DNA from: Streptomyces sp. TLI_235
GTDB lineage: Bacteria > Actinomycetota > Actinomycetes > Streptomycetales > Streptomycetaceae
Assembly (NCBI GenBank): GCA_002300355.1
Contig: NSGV01000001.1
Location: 372,001 to 436,000, forward strand
Direction: 5' to 3'
Length of the DNA stretch: 64,000 nt
The position numbers were made by a program, and so were the translations under genes. The notes under the pieces are model-generated. The model did not search any database, was not told the origin of the DNA, and was given only the letters and a program-made list of their open reading frames with translations. Shown here piece by piece: positions 52,899-61,560 of this stretch; the first letter of the stretch is position 1, and each line of letters begins with the position of its first letter.

Positions 52899-53492
52899 AT
52901 GGACGAGCAGTGGAAGTCGCCGTGGACGTACGGCTGGGAGGCCCCGGAGCCGGAGCCGGCGCCACCCCAGCCGATGCCGGCCGCCGCTCCCCCGCCGGCC
53001 GGCCGGCGTGCACCGCGGGCGGCGCTCGGCACCGCGGCGGCCGTGCTCGGCGGCGTGGCGCTGCTCGGCGGACTGCTCGCCACCTGCGGGCCGGGCGGTT
53101 CCGGCTCGGGCGAGCTCACCGGTGTCCTCGCCAGCCCGGCGCCGCCGTCCGCCCCGGTCGCGCCGCCCCCGGCCCCGTCGGCGGCCGCCCCGTCCTCCTC
53201 CGCTCCGGCCTCCCCCGCCTCCCCCGCCGGGGCCGCACCGAGCGGGTCGCCCGCCGACGGCCCGAGCCCGAGCGACTCGGCCGTGGAGGATCCCGCGGCG
53301 GCCCCGGCCGGGACGGGACGGCCGAGCCCCGCCCGGACGACGCGCAGGCCGCACCCCGGCACCCGGCCGCGGGCGACGGCCGCCGCGCCGGCCCTGCCCT
53401 CGATCAAGGTGTGCGCGGAGGCCGAGCGACAGGGACAGTGGCTGCCGGGCTCGGAGCAGGCCAGGATCTGCCGGAACCTCTACGGCGGCTGA
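52899..53492 (+). CDS. Membrane-anchored Pro/Ala/Ser-rich protein, 197 aa
   Basis: Starts MDEQWKSPWTYGWEAPEP, then a single membrane helix (TAAAVLGGVALLGGLLATC, about 44-62), a long low-complexity Pro/Ala/Ser stretch, and a small C-terminal module (VCAEAERQGQWLPGSEQARICRNLYGG) with two cysteines. The outside-facing tail with a cysteine pair suggests a cell-wall-spanning protein. SD is weak (GGGAGACC). Function unknown. Confidence 0.7.
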   Translation: MDEQWKSPWTYGWEAPEPEPAPPQPMPAAAPPPAGRRAPRAALGTAAAVLGGVALLGGLLATCGPGGSGSGELTGVLASPAPPSAPVAPPPAPSAAAPSSSAPASPASPAGAAPSGSPADGPSPSDSAVEDPAAAPAGTGRPSPARTTRRPHPGTRPRATAAAPALPSIKVCAEAERQGQWLPGSEQARICRNLYGG

Positions 53493-53638
53493 ACCGCCCG
53501 GCGCCCGGGAACCGGGCGGCGCTCCCCGTTGTCCTGGCTGTCACGGGGTGCGCACCGCTACGGCGGAGCGGGTGGTGTCCCGTACCGTGGAGCGGCGGGC
53601 GCGGCAGGCGCGTCCCACCGGGCAGTGAGGAGGACGCC

Positions 53639-54007
53639 GTGGCCAAGCCCGCACCGAAGCGGTTGCGAGGGCTCGACCGGGCCGCGGTTTCGCGGTCCGC
53701 GTGGGGCCTGTACCGGGAGACGCAGCGGCCCGGCGCACCCGGGCTGGGCGCCCGGGTGGTGGCGGTGCCGCGGCTCACGCGGGACGTGCTCGCGGGCCGC
53801 TACCCGGGCGTGGGCCCCGGCAAGCTGGCGGCGCTCGCCGTGCTGTGCGCGGTGTACCTGCTGAGCCCGGTGGACGCGGTGCCGGACATCATCCCGTTCG
53901 TCGGCTGGACGGACGACACCGCCGTCCTGGTGTGGTTCCTCGCCGGGCTGACCCGGGAGTCGGGCCGCTACCTGGAATGGTCGCGGCGCGAGGCCGAGGC
54001 CGACTGA
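53639..54007 (+). CDS. YkvA-like DUF1232 protein
   Basis: A 122-aa protein with the DUF1232 signature AALAVLCAVYLLSPVDAVPDIIPFVGWTDDTAVLVWFL (residues about 62-100), two hydrophobic segments around SPVDxxPDxIPxxGxxDD. GTG start with GAGGAGGA upstream. Small membrane-associated protein of unknown function, widespread in bacteria. Confidence 0.9.
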   Translation: MAKPAPKRLRGLDRAAVSRSAWGLYRETQRPGAPGLGARVVAVPRLTRDVLAGRYPGVGPGKLAALAVLCAVYLLSPVDAVPDIIPFVGWTDDTAVLVWFLAGLTRESGRYLEWSRREAEAD

Positions 54008-54057
54008 TCTGGGGCCCGCCGGCCTCCGGCGGCGCAGGGCGTCCGCGGTGCCCCGGC

Positions 54058-54585
54058 TCAGAGCGCCTTGACCAGCCGCTCGAAGCGCAGGTCGGGGCGG
54101 AGCGGGACGCCGCAGCGCTCGTCGCCGTAGGGGAAGGGCTCGTACTCGCCGCTGCGCCGGTAGCCGCGCCGCTCGTACCAGGCGATCAGGTCGGCGCGCT
54201 GCTCGATGACGGTCATCTCCATGCGTCCGATGCCCCACTCCTCGCGGGCGTGCCGCTCGGCGCGCTCGAGGACGGCGCGACCGATCCCGGTGCCCTGCAG
54301 GGCCGGGCGGACGGAGAACATCCCGAAGTAGGCGGCAGCGGCCCGGCGCTCCAGGTGGCAGCAGGCCAGCAGATCACCGTCGGCCTCGGCGAGCAGGACG
54401 ACGGAGTCGGTGCGGGCGATGACCTCGGCGACGCCGGCCTCGTCGGTACGCTGCCCGTCCAGCAGATCGGCCTCGGTGGTCCAGCCGACCCTGCTCGCCT
54501 CGCCGCGGTAGGCGGACTCGACCAGGGCGACGACGTCGGGCACGTCGGAGGGGCCGGCGGCACGGAAGACGGGTTCGGTCGGCAC
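54058..54585 (-). CDS. GNAT-family N-acetyltransferase
   Basis: From the GTG at 54585 the product is 175 aa and starts at the first strand (PTEPVFRAAGPSDVPDVVALVESAYRGEASRVGW). The acetyl-CoA loop is FGMFSVRPALQGTGIGRAVLERAE, and the C-terminal IAWYERRGYRRSGEYEPF matches the group that acts on amines or small amides. An upstream ATG at 54633 is possible but adds a non-conserved basic extension. Substrate unknown. Confidence 0.88.
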   Translation of the reverse strand: MPTEPVFRAAGPSDVPDVVALVESAYRGEASRVGWTTEADLLDGQRTDEAGVAEVIARTDSVVLLAEADGDLLACCHLERRAAAAYFGMFSVRPALQGTGIGRAVLERAERHAREEWGIGRMEMTVIEQRADLIAWYERRGYRRSGEYEPFPYGDERCGVPLRPDLRFERLVKAL

Positions 54586-54852
54586 GGGCGGGCTCCGGGG
54601 TCGGCGGGCGGTCTGGCCCTGCCATCGTGCCATGCGCGGGTACCCCTGCGGGAAGGCCTCCGATGCGCGGGCACGTCCGCCCGTGGTGCGCCGGCAGCGG
54701 ACCGGCGCGCGGCGCGGCAGGCCTCGCACACCCGAGCGCAGCCTGATGGTCCATCAACGATTTCGCGACGAACACGAGTTCGCCCCTAACCTCAGTGCTA
54801 CGCGGGTAGCCCCTTGTAAACCCGCGGCCCCACGTATGCGAAGGAGTGACCC

Positions 54853-54993
54853 GTGCCCCCCACTGCCCCGCGCTCCGCAAGCCCCCTGAACGCCCTCCGC
54901 AGACCGAAGACGAGAACCACCGCGGACAACCTCAGGGCCCCGCCGGACGTCCGAGCCGCTGAACAGGTGCATACCCGCCCCACCCGCTGCTGA
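54853..54993 (+). CDS. Candidate small protein, 46 aa
   Basis: GTG at 54853 is preceded by AAGGAG (54841-54846) at good spacing. The frame encodes a basic peptide (SASPLNALRRPKTRTTADNLR and on) and stops at 54991. An inverted repeat CGCGGGT/ACCCGCG (54801-54807, 54820-54826) lies just upstream, as a possible operator or attenuator. No family is recognised. The SD, inverted repeat and isolated position in a 439-base gap support a real gene, but the codon evidence is slight. Confidence 0.42.
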   Translation: MPPTAPRSASPLNALRRPKTRTTADNLRAPPDVRAAEQVHTRPTRC

Positions 54994-55024
54994 TCAGGTA
55001 CGGAGCCAGGGGTGACGCCCCTGC

Positions 55025-55957
55025 TCACGCCTCGGCGACGACGACCGGCGCGGTGGCGGGGGCCGGCAGCGGGACGGTGACGCCCTCGGCGAGGGAGTGC
55101 TCGGCCGCGGCGAGGATCTCGACGACGCGCAGCCCGAAGGCGGCGTCGCAGGGGTGCGGGGTGCCGCTGTCGGCGGCCGCGAGCAGCGCGTCGACGGCGT
55201 GGCCGAAGGCGTCGACGGGCGGGACGCCCTGGTCGGGCAGCCGGTGCACGCCGGCCTCGCCGCGCAGCTCCAGCGCCACACCGGCGGCCTGCGGGGGTGC
55301 GGTCAGGCTGACGGCGGTGCTGCTGGACGCGCCCCCGGCGTGCCCGATCACCAGGTGGGTGGTGTCCCCGGGGCCCGCGGCGGCGGTCACGCTCACGGCA
55401 TCGCCGAGCACCGGCAGCAGCAGCGAGAGCGCGTGCGGGCCGATGTCCCACAGGGCACCCTTCTCCTGCCGCCAGGGCGAGGCGGCGTAGGGGCTGTCGG
55501 TGGTGAAGACGGCGCCGAGCCAGTCGCAGCGGGCGGTGAACCAGCCGTCCCGGGCGGCCTGCTCGGCGAGCCAGCCGACGCGTTCGCCGCCGAAGCGGAG
55601 GGTGAAGAAGACCACGGAGGCGAGCCGGTTCGCGGTGACGGTCTCGGCGATCCGGCGGGCCTCGGGCACGGTGAGCGCGACCGGCTTGTCCAGCAGCAGG
55701 TGCCGGCCGGCCTCGGCGGCCCGGATCGCCACCTCGGCCTGGGCCTGCGGGGCGAGGGCGACGGCGACGGCGTCCACGTCGGCGATCAGCTTGTCGGCGC
55801 TGTCGTAGGCTGGGACGCCGTGGGCGGCGGCGAGCTCGGCGGCGGCCTCGGGGCGGCGCCCCCAGACGCCGGCGAACTCGACTCCGGGGTGGCCCGCCAG
55901 AGCGGGTGCGTGCACGCCGCGCGCCCAGGGGCCGGTGCCGAGCAGTCCTATCCGCAT
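55025..55957 (-). CDS. Gfo/Idh/MocA family oxidoreductase
   Basis: A 310-aa NAD(P)-dependent enzyme: MRIGLLGTGPWARGVHAPALAGHPGVEFAGVWGRR is the Rossmann start, HLLLDKPVALTVPEARRI carries the DKP motif (catalytic Lys), and WDIGPHALSLLLPVLG the conserved Asp/His. The family oxidises or reduces sugars, inositols or similar alcohols. Substrate not determined. SD is weak, and a 19-base tandem repeat lies just upstream. Confidence 0.9.
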   Translation of the reverse strand: MRIGLLGTGPWARGVHAPALAGHPGVEFAGVWGRRPEAAAELAAAHGVPAYDSADKLIADVDAVAVALAPQAQAEVAIRAAEAGRHLLLDKPVALTVPEARRIAETVTANRLASVVFFTLRFGGERVGWLAEQAARDGWFTARCDWLGAVFTTDSPYAASPWRQEKGALWDIGPHALSLLLPVLGDAVSVTAAAGPGDTTHLVIGHAGGASSSTAVSLTAPPQAAGVALELRGEAGVHRLPDQGVPPVDAFGHAVDALLAAADSGTPHPCDAAFGLRVVEILAAAEHSLAEGVTVPLPAPATAPVVVAEA

Positions 55958-55970
55958 GGTCTTCCCTGTG

Positions 55971-56008
55971 TTCTCTCGGTGCGGGTGCGTTCTCTCGGTG
56001 CGGGTGCG
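55971..56008. repeat. 19-base tandem duplication upstream of Gfo/Idh gene
   Basis: TTCTCTCGGTGCGGGTGCG occurs twice, at 55971 and 55990, with a partial third copy after. It sits between the O-methyltransferase stop and the oxidoreductase start, in the leader of the latter. Confidence 0.85.
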
Positions 56009-56046
56009 TTCGCCCGGCGCGTGGGTCTCGCCGGGCGCCGGGGCCG

Positions 56047-56715
56047 TCAGGCCCGGACGCGGATCAGGGTGAAGCCGTCGTAGCCCTTGGAGCCGACGGT
56101 CTGGATCGAGGTGGCGGAGACCCGCGGTTCGGCGGCGATCGCGTCGTGCAGGCGGCGGACGCCGAGCACGGCGGGGTCGGTGGAGTCGGCCTCGGCGACC
56201 TTGCCGGCGCGCACGGTGTTGTCGACGACGATCAGCGAGCCGGGCCGGGTGAGCCGCAGCGCCCAGGCGAAGTAGACCGGGTTGCCCGGCTTGTCGGCGT
56301 CGATGAAGACCAGGTCGAAGGGGTCGGCGCCCTCGTCGGCGAGCTGCTGCAGGCTGTCCGCGGCGGGGCCGAGGCGGACCTCGGCGATCTCGGCGAAGCC
56401 GGCGTGCTTGAGGTTGCCGCGGGCGACGTCGGCGTGCACCGGGTCGATCTCCAGGGTGACCAGGCGGCCGTCGGCGGGCAGCGCCCTGGCCATCCAGATC
56501 GCGCTGTAGCCGCCGAGGGTGCCGACCTCCAGAACGCGACGGGCGCCGAGCGTCTCGGCGAGCAGTTGGAGCTGCTTGCCCTGCGGCGCCGAGACGGCGA
56601 TCCGGGGCAGCCCGGCCGCGTCGGCGGCCTGCTTGGCCGCGTCCAGGACCGGGTCGTTCCCGATCAGGACCTCGGTGAAGTAGTCGTCGACCGCCGTCCA
56701 CTGCTGCTGGCTCAC
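56047..56715 (-). CDS. Class I O-methyltransferase (caffeoyl-CoA type)
   Basis: A 222-aa SAM-dependent O-methyltransferase of the catechol/caffeoyl-CoA family: VLEVGTLGGYSAIWMARALPADGRLVTLEIDP is motif I plus the acidic ribose-binding end, PFDLVFIDADKPGNPVYFAWALRLTRPGSLIVVDNTVRAGKV is the metal-site region (D-x-D and DN). The enzyme methylates catechol-like hydroxyls with Mg2+. GTG start with GGAGG upstream. Probably monocistronic or read with the downstream genes. Confidence 0.92.
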   Translation of the reverse strand: MSQQQWTAVDDYFTEVLIGNDPVLDAAKQAADAAGLPRIAVSAPQGKQLQLLAETLGARRVLEVGTLGGYSAIWMARALPADGRLVTLEIDPVHADVARGNLKHAGFAEIAEVRLGPAADSLQQLADEGADPFDLVFIDADKPGNPVYFAWALRLTRPGSLIVVDNTVRAGKVAEADSTDPAVLGVRRLHDAIAAEPRVSATSIQTVGSKGYDGFTLIRVRA

Positions 56716-56769
56716 GCCCGCCTCCCAGTCCGTAGTACGCGGACCGAGCCTAGCCCACGGACCTGACGG

Positions 56770-57462
56770 TCAGTCGGCGACCGGCTCGGGCGCGGCCACG
56801 GCGGCGGGGGTCTCGACCGGCTCGGCCGCGGTCTTGCCGCCGGACTGCTCGGGGTGCTCGGCGCGGGACTTGGCGGCGCGGCGCTTCACCAGCCAGGCCG
56901 AGCCGGCGCCGGCCAGCGCGGCCACCACCAGGCCGGCCCAGGAGAAGCTCTTCAGCCACTGCTCGGCGACCTTGCCGACCTGGTAGATCAGCAGCGTGGT
57001 ACCGCCGGCCCAGACGATGCCGCCGAGCACGTTGGCGATCAGGAACTTCCAGTACGGCATGCGCAGGGCGCCCGCGAGCGGGCCGGCGAAGATCCGCAGC
57101 AGGGCGATGAAGCGGCCGAAGAAGACCGCCCACATGCCCCACTTCTTGAAGGACCGCTCGGCGGTGGCCAGGTGGTCCGGCCCGAAGTGCTTGGGGAAGC
57201 GCCGGCCGAGCTTCTCGAAGAGCGGCTTGCCGCCGCGTCGGCCGATGGAGTAGCCGATGGAGTCGCCGATCACCGCGCCGGCGATCGCGCAGGCCGCCAC
57301 CCACCAGGGGCTGACCACGCCGCGGGCGGAGAGCAGCGAGGCCGACACGAGGGCGATCTCGCCGGGCAGCGGGATGCCCAGGCTCTCCAGGCCGATGATC
57401 AGGGCGACGAGGGCGTACACCGAGGTGGGTGGGACGCTCTCGATCCACTGGTCGATGTGCAA
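56770..57462 (-). CDS. DedA-family membrane protein
   Basis: A 230-aa protein with DedA/SNARE-associated features: GLESLGIPLPGEIALVSASLL, GDSIGYSIGRRGGKPLFEKLG and FGRFIALLRIFAGPLAGALRMPYWKFL, with about five membrane helices and a charged Ala/Pro/Glu tail. DedA proteins are proposed undecaprenyl-phosphate or phospholipid flippases. TTG start with GGAGGT 7 bases upstream; no closer ATG fits. Confidence 0.92.
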   Translation of the reverse strand: MHIDQWIESVPPTSVYALVALIIGLESLGIPLPGEIALVSASLLSARGVVSPWWVAACAIAGAVIGDSIGYSIGRRGGKPLFEKLGRRFPKHFGPDHLATAERSFKKWGMWAVFFGRFIALLRIFAGPLAGALRMPYWKFLIANVLGGIVWAGGTTLLIYQVGKVAEQWLKSFSWAGLVVAALAGAGSAWLVKRRAAKSRAEHPEQSGGKTAAEPVETPAAVAAPEPVAD

Positions 57463-57622
57463 GGCCGGTACCTCCGTGGCAGTACGAGACCGCGTCTCGG
57501 CTGGATTGCTGGGCCGCGGGCACGTCCGGCGCCCACAGGGCAGCGTAACGGGTTGACCCGGCCTTTACCTTATACGCCGATCATCGGACCGCGGTTCCGG
57601 CCGCCCGCCGCGCGGCGTCTGC

Positions 57623-58480
57623 TCAGCCGGTCTCACGCCCCGCACGGGTGGAGAAGCGGAGCGCCACCACGGAGGGCCGGTGCGCGCCGATCATGGGCAG
57701 CCGGGCGATGTACGGCAGCAGGGCGCCGACCGGGCCGCGGCCGCCGGTCGGCAGCACGTCGCGGATCTCGGCGACGGCGGGGTGGGCGGTGGCGAGCTTC
57801 CACCGCTCGTCGGCGTCCATGCCCCAGGGCATCGGCGGGGCGGTGTAGCCGCGGTCGTGCAGCTTGCCCCGGGTGGCGGCGCGGCTGAACCAGCGCGGCA
57901 CGGCGTCGAAGACGAAGGTGGCGTCGGGGAAGCGCTCCGCGCACGCGGCGATCAGGTCGCGGACCTCGGTGGGCCGCAGGTACATGAGCAGGCCCTGGGC
58001 GGTGATGAGGACGCCGTGCGCGGGGTCGACCTCGTCCATCCAGGCGGGGTCGGTCGCGGACCGGGCGAGCAGCCGCTGGCGGGGGGCGGCGGGCAGCAGC
58101 CGCTCGCGCAGCGCGACGGCCTCGGGGAGGTCGACGGAGAGCCACTGGGCGCGGCCGTTGTCGACCCGCCAGTACTGGGTCTCCAGGCCTTCGCCGAGGC
58201 AGACCACGGTGCCGCGCGGGGAGCGGACCAGGAAGTCGGCGATCTCCCGGTCGAAGCAGCGGACCCGCAGGGCCTGGATCTGGCCGATGATGCCGCCGTC
58301 GGGGCCGAAGCGTTCGGCGAAGGGGTAGTCGATCCGGTCGACGAGGTCGACGGCCCAGGGGTCGAAGAGCACGGTGTCGGGACGGCGGGCCTCGACGGCC
58401 CGGTGGTAGAGCGTCCACAGCGCGGTCTCGGGGACATCGCCGAGATCGGCGCCGATCTTCTGCGGCTGCTGGGCGGTCAT
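57623..58480 (-). CDS. Class I methyltransferase, LCM/TcmP type
   Basis: A 285-aa protein of the leucine carboxyl methyltransferase-like family (PF04072): ALWTLYHRAVEARRPDTVLFDPWAVDLV at residues 19-46, GTVVCLGEGLETQYWRVDNGRAQWLSVDLPEAVALR as the SAM site, and HGVLITAQGLLMYLRPTEVRDLI. TcmP-like members methylate a carboxyl or hydroxyl of polyketides; others are of unknown role. SD GGAGGGAG precedes ATG. Substrate unknown. Confidence 0.9.
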   Translation of the reverse strand: MTAQQPQKIGADLGDVPETALWTLYHRAVEARRPDTVLFDPWAVDLVDRIDYPFAERFGPDGGIIGQIQALRVRCFDREIADFLVRSPRGTVVCLGEGLETQYWRVDNGRAQWLSVDLPEAVALRERLLPAAPRQRLLARSATDPAWMDEVDPAHGVLITAQGLLMYLRPTEVRDLIAACAERFPDATFVFDAVPRWFSRAATRGKLHDRGYTAPPMPWGMDADERWKLATAHPAVAEIRDVLPTGGRGPVGALLPYIARLPMIGAHRPSVVALRFSTRAGRETG

Positions 58481-58550
58481 CGCCGGGCTCCCTCCGGTGG
58501 TCCGGCGGCGGTCGCCGGGCCCGGGTTGGCATTCTGCCCCGGCGGGGTGC

Positions 58551-59426
58551 TCAGCCGACGCTGAACGCGCCGTCCGGCGGCGTCGGGGAGTCGACTGCGT
58601 CGGCGTCGTGGACGGGCCGGGCGGCGCCGACCAGGGCGTCCAGCGCGTCGCCGTCGGTGAGCCGGGCCGGGAAGGGGTCGCCGGCCAGCCGCCGGGCGAG
58701 TCCGTCGCCGGGCAGCGGCGCGGTGGAGCCGACCAGCAGGATGTTGCCGTAGCGGCGGCCGCGCAGCACGGCGGGTTCGGCGACCAGGCAGGTGTGCGGG
58801 AAGACGGCGCGGAGGGTGGCGGCCTGGGCGGCGGCGAAGGCGAGCGGCGGCCCGTCGGCGAGGTTGGCGGCGTAGCAGCCGCCGGGGCGCAGCGCGGCGG
58901 CCGCGAGCGCGACGAACTCGACCGAGGTGAGGTGGGCGGGGGTGCGGGAGCCGTGGAAGACGTCGGCGACGACGAGGTCGGCGGCGGCCGGCTCGGCGGC
59001 GGCGAGCGCGTCGCGGGCGTCGCCGACGGCGACCTCGATGCCGGCGGGCCAGGGCAGGTGCTCGGCGACCAGGTCGACCAGCGGGCCGTCGGCCTCGACG
59101 ACCCGCTGCCGGGAGCCGGGCCGGGTGGCGGCGAGGTAGCGGGGCAGGGTGAGGGCGCCGCCGCCCAGGTGGAGGGCGTCGAGCGGCTGCCCGGCGGGGG
59201 CGAGGGCGTCGACGAGGTGGCCGATCCGGCGGGTGTACTCGAACTCGAGGTGGGTGGGGTCGGCGAGGTCGACGTAGGACTGCGGGGTGTGGTCGAGGGT
59301 GAGCAGCCAGGCCCGCGGCCGGTCGAGGTCGGGCAGCAGCCGGGCGGTGCCGAGGGCGACGGCGCGCATCACCGGGTGCGGTTCGTCGTCCTCGGGCGGG
59401 CCGCCGGCGGTGTCCTCGTGGTTCAT
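58551..59426 (-). CDS. Spermidine synthase-like methyltransferase-fold protein
   Basis: A 291-aa protein with the Rossmann fold of the polyamine synthase group: PQSYVDLADPTHLEFEYTRRI, DALHLGGGALTLPRYLA (nucleotide loop), RQRVVEADGPLVDLVAEHL and DLVVADVFHGSRTPAHLTSVEF. Classical aminopropyl-acceptor residues cannot be checked by eye, and such actinobacterial 'fused' homologues are of unknown activity. The ATG overlaps the stop of the alpha/beta hydrolase by four bases (ATGA), so the two are translated as a pair. Confidence 0.85.
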   Translation of the reverse strand: MNHEDTAGGPPEDDEPHPVMRAVALGTARLLPDLDRPRAWLLTLDHTPQSYVDLADPTHLEFEYTRRIGHLVDALAPAGQPLDALHLGGGALTLPRYLAATRPGSRQRVVEADGPLVDLVAEHLPWPAGIEVAVGDARDALAAAEPAAADLVVADVFHGSRTPAHLTSVEFVALAAAALRPGGCYAANLADGPPLAFAAAQAATLRAVFPHTCLVAEPAVLRGRRYGNILLVGSTAPLPGDGLARRLAGDPFPARLTDGDALDALVGAARPVHDADAVDSPTPPDGAFSVG

Positions 59427-60391
59427 GCGGAGGGGACCGGCACGGCGGGCAGGTAGGTGGCGAGCCAGCGGTCGAGTTCGGTGAAGACCTGGCCGCGGGC
59501 CTGCTCGCCGGAGAGGACGAGGTCGTGCACGCCGCCCTCGATCCGCAGGACGGTGACGTTGCGTCCGAGGCGCGGGCCGAGCGCGGCGATGTCGTCGGCG
59601 CGCAGGACGCCGTCGGTGGTGCGCAGCGCGTCGTCCCAGCGGTTGGTGACGGTGGAGGCGGTGGAGGCCATCAGCAGCACCGGGCAGTCGATGGCGAGGC
59701 CGCGGCGGACGGCCCGGTGGCCGCGCTGGATGGCGGCGAGCCAGCCGGCGTAGAGCGGGAAGCCCTCGGCGGGCTTGAGCGAGAGGTCGAACTCCCAGCT
59801 GCCCTTGTGGGCGCGGTGCAGGCTGTGCACGTAGTGCGGGTTGAGCGGGGCGGGCAGCTTGCGCAGGCCGGCGACGCGGCCGAGGGCCTCGACGGCGGGG
59901 GCGCCGAGGGTGCGGACGGCGGCCGCGGCGGGCATGGAGAGGAACGGGCTGTTGAGGAACATCGCGTCGACCAGGCCGCTGCCGGCCCGCCGGTCCGCCC
60001 AGAGTGCGGTGACCAGGCCGCCGGTGGAGTGGCCGTTGACGAGCAGCTGGGTGTGGCCGTCGACCTCGCGGATGATGCGGACGGCCGCGTCGAGCTCCTC
60101 GTCGTAGGCCGTGAGGTCGCGGACGAAGTTGGGCGACTGGTGCGGCCGCAGCGAGCGGCCGTACTTGCGCAGGTCGAGCGCGTAGAAGGAGTAGCCGGCC
60201 GCGGTGTAGTGGTCGGCGAGGTGGGTCTGGAAGAAGTAGTCGACGTAGCCGTGCACGTAGAGCACGGCCCGCTGCGACCCGGGTACCAGGCGGCGTACCA
60301 GGGTGGCGCTGACGGCGCCGTCCTCGTCGTCGGCGAGCGGCAGCTCGACGGCCTCGTACGGCTCGCCCAGGATGTCCGTCCGGAAGTCCAT
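59423..60391 (-). CDS. Alpha/beta hydrolase, monoglyceride-lipase-like
   Basis: A 322-aa serine hydrolase: VLYVHGYVDYFFQTHLADHYTAAGYSFYALDLRKYGRS (oxyanion region), VNGHSTGGLVTALWAD (nucleophile in GHSTGG), and IEGGVHDLVLS with the catalytic His. The fold matches S33-type lysophospholipases. No signal peptide, so probably intracellular or membrane-near. First gene of a two-gene operon with the spermidine-synthase-like gene. Confidence 0.88.
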   Translation of the reverse strand: MDFRTDILGEPYEAVELPLADDEDGAVSATLVRRLVPGSQRAVLYVHGYVDYFFQTHLADHYTAAGYSFYALDLRKYGRSLRPHQSPNFVRDLTAYDEELDAAVRIIREVDGHTQLLVNGHSTGGLVTALWADRRAGSGLVDAMFLNSPFLSMPAAAAVRTLGAPAVEALGRVAGLRKLPAPLNPHYVHSLHRAHKGSWEFDLSLKPAEGFPLYAGWLAAIQRGHRAVRRGLAIDCPVLLMASTASTVTNRWDDALRTTDGVLRADDIAALGPRLGRNVTVLRIEGGVHDLVLSGEQARGQVFTELDRWLATYLPAVPVPSA

Positions 60392-60597
60392 GCCGCTGCC
60401 CCGTTTCCCCTAGTGATCGGTCTCCGGGCCCGACCATACCGCCCGGTAGCCCGCGGTGGGCCTATGGGCCGCCGGAAGGTGCCGCCCGACCCCTCTGATC
60501 AGGGCGTACACCGAGCAGCCGGATGTGGCACGGAGCGGCCCGCGGGGTGCCGTCGGGCTTTTGTCGGCGCGGTGCCCTTTCGCTAGCCTCCTGGGGC

Positions 60598-61542
60598 ATG
60601 CCGATCTTTGGACGACGCCGAAGTACCGCACCGCGCTTGGCTCCTGAGCTCGACGACGCCGAGCTCGGACGGGTCCGGCGGCAGCTGTCCGGCCCGCAGC
60701 TGCAGGGCCAGCTGGACCTGTCGGCCGGGCTGGTCGAGCAGGTGCTGCGGTCGGCCGGCCGGGACTGGGACCGGCGCACCCACCGGCTGGCGGTGCTCGC
60801 CCAGGTGGCGAGCCCGGCGCTGGCCCGGGTGTGGCGGCGGCAGCGGCCGCAGGAGCCGGACGCGCTGGTGCTGCACGCGTGGGTGGATGTGGCGCAGGCG
60901 CGACTCGCCGGCGCGCTGGAGGATCCGCAGGGCACCGTGGACCGGTGCCGCCGGGCGGCCGAGCTGCGGCCGGAGGACCCGGCGCCGTGGGTGGCGCTGC
61001 TGGCGGTGCACCGGCTGCTGCGGCGGCCGGAGCAGGAGATGTACCCGCTGTGCCGGGAGATCGGTGCCCGGGACGCCTGGAACCGGATCGCGCACCTGGA
61101 GATGCTGCGCTACCTGTCGCCCGAGGAGTGCGGTTCGCACGGGCAGCTGCTGGACTTCGTGGCGGCCGTCCGGGACGCGGCCCCGCCGGGTTCGGCGGTG
61201 GCGGGGCTGGAGCTGGCGATGCTGACGGACCGCTACCGCGCGGCGCTGGCGGCCGGCGGGGTGACGGCGCTGGGCGCCCGGCGCCGCTGGGCCATGCCGG
61301 ACGCGGACGTGGCACTGGCCCGGGCGGTCGCGGACTGGCCGGAGCCCGGCTTTCTGCGGCACGCAGCGGCGCTCGCCGACCTGAACCTCCTGGGGTACGC
61401 GCTCGGGCAGGCGGGCCGGGTCGGCGAGGCGGCCGGGGTGTTCCAGGCGATGGACGGGGTGGTCACCATCTGGCCGTGGGGGCTGGACGGCGACGCGGTG
61501 CAGCAGTTCTCGTTCTGGCAGGACCAGGCGCTGGTGGGCTGA
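60598..61542 (+). CDS. Conserved-looking helical-repeat protein, 314 aa
   Basis: Starts MPIFGRRRSTAPRLAPELDD. Helical throughout, with TPR-like pairs (VLHAWVDVAQARLAGALEDPQGTVDRCRRAAELRPEDPAPWVALLAVHRLL). No signal peptide or catalytic motif. Similar proteins without assigned function are common in streptomycetes (from memory). The upstream part of the frame (from 60523) lacks a start-like context; ATG 60598 follows CCTGGGGC. Ends 18 bases from the convergent AI-2E permease gene. Confidence 0.75.
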   Translation: MPIFGRRRSTAPRLAPELDDAELGRVRRQLSGPQLQGQLDLSAGLVEQVLRSAGRDWDRRTHRLAVLAQVASPALARVWRRQRPQEPDALVLHAWVDVAQARLAGALEDPQGTVDRCRRAAELRPEDPAPWVALLAVHRLLRRPEQEMYPLCREIGARDAWNRIAHLEMLRYLSPEECGSHGQLLDFVAAVRDAAPPGSAVAGLELAMLTDRYRAALAAGGVTALGARRRWAMPDADVALARAVADWPEPGFLRHAAALADLNLLGYALGQAGRVGEAAGVFQAMDGVVTIWPWGLDGDAVQQFSFWQDQALVG

Positions 61543-61560
61543 CCCGCTCCCGGGCCGGGC

